Both the position numbers and the translations under genes were made by a program. 64,000 nt of DNA from Fomitopsis serialis (lineage: Eukaryota; Basidiomycota; Agaricomycetes; Polyporales; Fomitopsidaceae): positions 434,001 through 498,000 of the forward strand of contig NW_025954962.1 in assembly GCF_022376445.1 (NCBI RefSeq). The letters run 5' to 3'. The stretch's first letter is position 1; each line of letters begins with the position of its first letter. Below are positions 58,809 through 64,000 of this stretch, piece by piece. A model generated the notes under the pieces. The model was not told the origin of the DNA, made no database searches, and worked only from the letters and a program-made list of their open reading frames with translations.

Positions 58809-61051
58809 ATGGCCGCCGCTCCTATCACATCGCGTCTGCAATGGTTCGCGTCGCAAGACACCAGGCAGGCCCCCGTGCCTACGGAGGAGACCAAGTTCCA
58901 CCGCAAAGTATGCTGTTTGTTCGCTTGTGCCTTGCTGCTGTCTGACATTGTCATTAGACGTCTATCATTGCGACCATTGGTAGGCCACTCGCATGCTAAT
59001 AAACGTTGGGGTGTGCTAATCTCCTGCCAGGTCCCAAGGTCAACAATGTAGATATGCTGGGCAAGCTGGTCCGCGCCGGCGTGAACATTGGTACGTCGTG
59101 GTTACAGACTGCTGTTGCTAGATGTGCTGAAAGGTTGTTCAGTCCGCATGAACTTCTCGCATGGCTCGTATGAGTATCACCAGAGCGTGATCGACAACAC
59201 AAGGAAGATGGTCCAAGGTACGTCGCGTCTGTGTGTCGCGCCCCATGTGCTCATGACGGCGGTTCCTCAGCCAACCCTGGAATTCGTCCCGTCGCGATCG
59301 CTCTCGACACCGTATGTTCGACCTGACTGGTGTTGTTCTCCATTCACTCACGAGCGCTCCTTCAATATACAGAAAGGTCCTGAAATCCGTACTGGTAACA
59401 TGAGGAACGACCAAGATGTAACTGTTTTATCGTCCGTCTATCCCAACTGCATAGTGAACTCGATCGTTTTGCTAGCTCAAAATTCCCGCTGGCCACGAAT
59501 TCACTGTCTCCGTTGACCGCAAGTACTATGAAATCTGCGATGACAAAGTGCTCTTCATGGATTACGTGCGTCATCGACTGTCTACGCGCTATGATTGGCT
59601 TGTGAACAATAGTTTCGCAGGCGAACCTGCCCAAGGTCACGGCTCCGGGCAAGCTGATCTACGTCGATGATGGTACAGTAAGCTTCTACGTAGGATGTGT
59701 GAGGAATCTCACGCGTCTTTAGGAATCCTGTCTCTACTCGTTCTCTCCATCGACGGCACGAACGTCCGCGTCCGTGCTCTGAACAACGGAACCCTCTCTT
59801 CCCACAAGGGCGTCAACCTCCCCAACACTCCCGTGGATCTCCCTGCTCTGTCCGACAAGGACAAGGCTGACCTCCGCTTTGGTGTCAAGAATGGCGTGGA
59901 CATGATCTTCGCTTCATTTATCCGTCGTGCGGACGATGTCCGCGACATTCGTCAGGTCCTTGGGCCTGACGGTGCCAACATCAAGATCATCGTCAAGATC
60001 GAGAACCAGCAGGGTGTCGACAACTTCGACGAGATCTTGGCAGAGACCGACGGTGTCATGGTAGCCCGTGGTGACCTTGGTATCGAAATTCCTCCGAGCC
60101 AGGTCTTCCTTGCTCAGAAGATGATGATCGCCAAGTGCAACATGGCGGGCAAGCCCGTCATTGTCGCCACGCAGATGCTGGATGTGAGCCTTCCCGTTTC
60201 CAGTGAACTGCACTGTTATTTACCTGTCTCTGCAGTCCATGATGAACAACCCTAGGCCGACACGCGCTGAAGTCAGCGACGTCGCAAATGCTGTCGTCGA
60301 CGGCGCTGACTGCGTCATGTTGTCCGGCGAGAGCGCTAAGGGTGCCTACCCCCTCGAGTCTGGTACGCACTGTCAGCCTGACAGCTGACTTGCCTGGCTT
60401 GCTCACCTCCACAACTACAGTGCTTATGATGGCTGAGTGCTGCCTGCTCGCGGAGTCAATGATTTGCTATCCTCCTCTCTATGATGAGCTTCGTTCCGCC
60501 TCGGCTCGTCCCACGGAGACTACTGAGACCATCGCTCTCGCGGCCGTCGGCGCGGCTCTCGAGCAGAGCGCCAGCGCCATTGTTGTTCTTTCCACGAGTG
60601 GGAACACGGCTCGTCTCGTCTCCAAGTACCGCCCGAACGTCCCTATCATTACCGGTGAGTACTAGCCGGGTTGAAGACAAATCTGCGGCCTGACATATGT
60701 CACCAGTTACGCGCAACGAGCAGACTGCTCGTCAGATTCACCTGAACCGCGGATGCTATCCCTTCTGGTACCCTGAACCGCGTGGTATCGAGGCTCACCA
60801 ATGGCAGACGGACGTGAGTATATACTATTACTATTCCGGGACTGGTTCTCATCGCGGCGTATTTTGTCCAGGTCGACAACCGCATTCGTTTTGGTCTGCG
60901 CAATGCGCTGAAGATGAACATCATCAAGCCCGGCGGAACCGTTGTTGCTGTGCAAGGCTGGAAGGGTGGCTTGGGTCACACGAATACGCTGCGCATCCTG
61001 TCTGTGCCCACTGACTCTGCTGACCTTGAGATGCAGCCGCTGGGCCTGTAG
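58809..61051 (+). CDS. Pyruvate kinase
   Basis: This multi-exon gene runs from [20 protein letters not shown] to ...DLEMQPLGL. All key parts are present: [51 protein letters not shown], the active-site signature [11 protein letters not shown] with its Lys, [36 protein letters not shown] and [12 protein letters not shown]. The C-terminal effector domain follows ([16 protein letters not shown]). The enzyme turns phosphoenolpyruvate and ADP into pyruvate and ATP, the last step of glycolysis, in the cytosol. The second exon is only 22 nt (58958-58979), coding for TSIIATI. The gene has no frame break, unlike its CSL neighbour, which matters for judging sequence quality here. Confidence 0.95.
58958..58979 (+). 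other. 22-nt micro-exon of pyruvate kinase
   Basis: This exon lies between CATTAG and GTAGGC, starts ACGTCTATC and ends ACCATTG, and encodes the conserved TSIIATI before GPKVNN. Confidence 0.7.
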
Positions 61052-61366
61052 ATTGTTTGTTGCTGTCACTGTATTTGCGTTCTTGGGGCCGTTGTCAATG
61101 TATGAGAGCAGAGAATAGAAGCTAATGTATAAATGTACTGCATTACCTGCGCTTATTCCGACGGGATGACTGGGTCGAGTGATCTTGATTCTTCGATCTG
61201 GGAATGCGACGTTCTTAGCGCCTTCACGTGGCAGCACTGAGATCGCCTGCGCTTGCGGCAGTCGACCTTTCACGACACAGCACCTCCACGTCTTATTTGG
61301 CGGCCCCTCCATCCTCCCTGCGCACACGTCTCCCGCTGGCCACACAGAAGAGCCCACGCCGCCGCC
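61052..61366. other. Short intergenic region, no feature seen
   Basis: About 315 bp lie between pyruvate kinase and the glycosyltransferase. The last part is open and Arg-rich, but the ATG at 61367 sits in a good context (GCCGCCATGG). Confidence 0.4.
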
Positions 61367-63830
61367 ATGGCGTCCTCATCCGTGTACTACCAGCAGAACG
61401 GGAACGGCTTCTCGGAGAAGCCGTTGTACAATGGCCTCCCAACGCATTCCACTGCAGTCCGCGAAAAGTGGCACAGACACCACCAAACATCCTCCTGGTT
61501 GCTGCCGCTCTCCCTACCTATCCCCGGTGTGCGCACACGCCGCCTGCGGATCATGACCCCCAACCCTGCACGACTGCACCAATTCTCCGTCACTCGATTC
61601 GGTCGAAGAAGAGGGCCGCTTGTGCTGGTCATCGGTGTCCTCGTCACCGTGTTCACCATCTTTGCATTACACAAGCGGTTCGCGACACCAGAAAAAAATT
61701 GGCCGACGCTGTCCCCTGGGGACCCGCCCACGCTCGTGTACAAGCGCGAAGATCTCCAGCGAATATGGGAGTGGGAGATCGCCGCAGGGCACTATCCAAG
61801 CATTCAGAAGCGTACGTGTTCTGGAATTGACTGTTAGCGATGCGTGCTGACACTCGGCGTAGTCCCTAAGCAATTGGGCTTGTCTGCACCACCATACAAT
61901 CCGGCGCTCCCTGCCAAGAAGTCCGCAACGATACCCTCACGATATAGGTCACCTACCGCGACTGACACGATCGGGACGGGTTCAAAGCGCGTCTATCTCG
62001 ACATACAGGCCAAGCACCCCAATGTTGCTTACCCGCCCAGACCAGTGTCGGGAAGTGTCGCGGATCTGGACGCTGTGATGGAACATTGCGAGTTCCCCAA
62101 GAAGGTGCGTCTATAGCTGCCATGTTCGTGATGTTTATTGTCTCAACTATGTGCCCCCAGTACGTTCGAGATTGCTTGGAGGTGCTTCGCATAGGAGGTG
62201 GTTTGGACAACCAGGCGCGCCTCCGGAGAGGGAAGATGGATGACTGGAAATACATATACCTCGAGGATGGGCCAGCGGACAACGTCACAGAGTCCGACGC
62301 TATCAGACCGAACTACCCCCACAAGGCCCACGCTGACTCGGACGTCAGCTCAGACTTCCCGAAGAAGCGCGGTGCCGAATGGGAAGCATCTTTGCGGTTG
62401 TCCACACCCCCGAAGTATCGGCCTTACAAGGACCAGCCTGCTTCGTGTGACGACGAGAACCCCCGCTTCTTCCATATGTTCTGGACTGGGCCGTTCACTG
62501 ACAAGCCGTATCTTGCTGTCCTGTCCTACCTGTTCACGCAGAACCTAGGGCTCCACCTCGACAACGACCACATCGACCCGAATGTCTGCCGCCCGAAATT
62601 CATTCTGTGGATCAGTCCGGGCCCCGCTGCAGTGCCTCCCGGTCCCAACGCTTTGCGGGAGATGTATGATGGTCTCAAGTCGAACCCATGGGCGTCGCCG
62701 TTCCTGCATCCACGATTCAAGGATGTCATCGAGTTCAGGCTATGGAACACTACGGAACAGCTGGATGGTGTCCCCGAGCTCAAGGATGAATGGAGGGCCA
62801 TGCGCGAGAGTCTATTCAACTCGGGAGGTTTCGTAGAAAAGGTACACGTCAACAACGCCGCAAAGGAGCTGACGACAGAGGTTGTCGCTGATGACGATGA
62901 CGCGACTGTCGCCGCTGCCCCTGCACCGACCTCCGCTGGCCACGACGACAAGGTTAACCGCGTCGGTTCAAAATCGGCTTCAGAGTATGACAGGCTGTCC
63001 GTCATTCTCTCGGACATGGCGCGCTTCGTGCTCTGTCACCGATTTGGCGGCATCTACCTCGACGCTGATACAATCTTCCTCCGAGATTGGGAGGAGTTGT
63101 GGGGCTGGCGTGGTGCATTTGCCTACAGATGGTCGCGCCTGGAGAAGTACAATACTGCCGTACTCCGGATGAACAAGAACTCCGCACTAGGCACGTTCCT
63201 CTTCCGGACCGCACTGAAGAACGGTTTGGACTTCCACCCGATGACAGTCTCGCGGTACACGAGGGACGCGTACTTGGAAGGTCTCCTATTACGCCTTCCA
63301 GATGCGCTGTTCGATCGGCTGGCTGAACACGGAGTACTACCAGCGGGATCGCCCACCACAGCCCTACCTCGCCGAGTACGTATACAGGCTGGTCTCCTCC
63401 ACCACCATTGTCTCATCTTTCCTCCGCAGCTTCAGTCACCTCTTCGACACCCCTCGGGATTTGAGCGCTGCTCCAGGCGCACTTGGGTTTGACGGCTTCT
63501 ACAAAGGCGCCTATTCATATCACTTCCATAACTTCTGGTACGTGGCCTCCACATTCATGTTTGGTGCCACGTTGACAGCGCTCCTACAGGTGGAGACCAT
63601 TTGATCCGTCTCGCAACTGGCCTGACTTGGGCGAACGCTTCATCAATGGAGAGCGCATCGCCCGTGCCACTGCCGCTGCGGAGTCCGGTCAGATCATTCC
63701 TGACCAAGAAGACGATGTAGTCGGGAATGACAAGCGCGACTTGGATTGGTCGACCGTGCTGAAGCGGACGTTCGAGGCTTATGTTCGTGGTGAGAGGCCG
63801 AACATGTACGGCGAGTGGTTACGGTGGTGA
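61367..63830 (+). CDS. Type II membrane glycosyltransferase with DXD motif (GT32-like)
   Basis: The protein starts MASSSVYYQQNG and has one N-terminal signal anchor (GPLVLVIGVLVTVFTIFAL, about residue 85), so it is probably a Golgi enzyme. The catalytic part has FFHMFWTGPFTDKPYLAVL, SVILSDMARFVLCHRFGGIY and LDADTIFLRDW, whose DAD matches the DXD metal/nucleotide-sugar site of GT32-type sugar-DXD families. YSYHFHNFWWRPFDPSRNWPDL follows near the end. It likely transfers a hexose to a glycan or glycolipid; donor and acceptor are unknown. After LPDALFD, at about 63,317-63,323, the frame jumps to WLNTEYYQRDRPPQPYL, as if two bases were lost. Later splices (GA|GTACGT, TG|GTACGT) are clean, so the gene may be whole with a local error. 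Confidence 0.75.
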
Positions 63831-64000
63831 GTCGCCCCTGGGCTGCGATCAGCTATGCTCCACGTCCGTCGGGCCTGGGGCTGTCGGCCTGGTGCGCGGA
63901 ACCCGGGAGAGGTCCATGCTGGCGTGGCGTTGCGGCCGTGTTGTGCGGTTATGGCCTTTAGTGCGGGGTCGCTATAGAGAACACCTAGCTTCGACGGCTC

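Overview
This is nuclear DNA from a filamentous basidiomycete, most likely an Agaricomycete of polypore type. The genes are intron-rich, with GT-AG introns of about 50-63 nt. They encode fungal families (Zn2Cys6 factor, UreD, Cgr1, a Mim2-like protein, m-AAA protease, CSL factor) and sit close together on both strands. I see no rRNA, no tRNA, no CRISPR and nothing prokaryotic. The species cannot be named from this window. Exon borders were placed by hand from splice signals and conserved protein context.

Layout. 1-2,660: 3' part of a Sec39 gene (+). 3,250-4,000: relic of an NRPS-type adenylation domain (-). 5,337-8,079: serine-rich protein (-). 8,815-9,399: CGR1 (+). 10,347-14,188: VPS18 (-), divergent from ureD (14,420-15,370, +). 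15,820-17,615: allantoate-permease-type MFS carrier (+). 17,981-20,522: Yta12/Afg3 m-AAA protease (-). 20,848-22,933 and 23,997-26,080: tandem histidine acid phosphatase/phytase genes (-). 26,968-28,585: PP2C phosphatase (+), convergent with a gamma-glutamyltranspeptidase (28,859-31,501, -). 31,998-32,656: MITE-like element. 33,071-35,173: type B carboxylesterase (+). 36,101-39,229: Zn2Cys6 transcription factor (+). 39,547-40,537: VPS20 (+). 40,634-42,695: U-box cyclophilin (-). 43,028-45,316: PPR protein (+). 45,335-45,649: Mim2-like protein (-), divergent from a sugar transporter (45,859-48,439, +). 48,862-50,759: DEAD-box-like helicase (+). 51,263-53,787: DUF4203/TMEM198-like protein (+). 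54,669-55,446: unknown (+). 55,666-about 58,147: CSL transcription factor with many frame breaks (+). 58,809-61,051: pyruvate kinase (+). 61,367-63,830: DXD glycosyltransferase (+).

The genes are mostly unrelated housekeeping functions: membrane traffic (Sec39, Vps18, Vps20), mitochondrial biogenesis (m-AAA, PPR, Mim2-like, helicase, PP2C) and nutrient acquisition (phytases, two carriers, UreD, GGT, esterase). There is no obvious functional cluster.

Three things stand out. First, several genes only read correctly if very small internal exons (5, 10, 14, 15, 15, 17, 18 and 22 nt) are spliced in; the best is a 5-nt exon that completes the Zn2Cys6 motif. Second, both phytase copies, DUF4203, the glycosyltransferase, the adenylation relic and above all CSL carry frame breaks. 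Most look like one missing base in a short homopolymer, so they are either consensus errors or real decay. Third, both phytase copies share a CACGTGGGCGCG box about 0.7-0.8 kb upstream.
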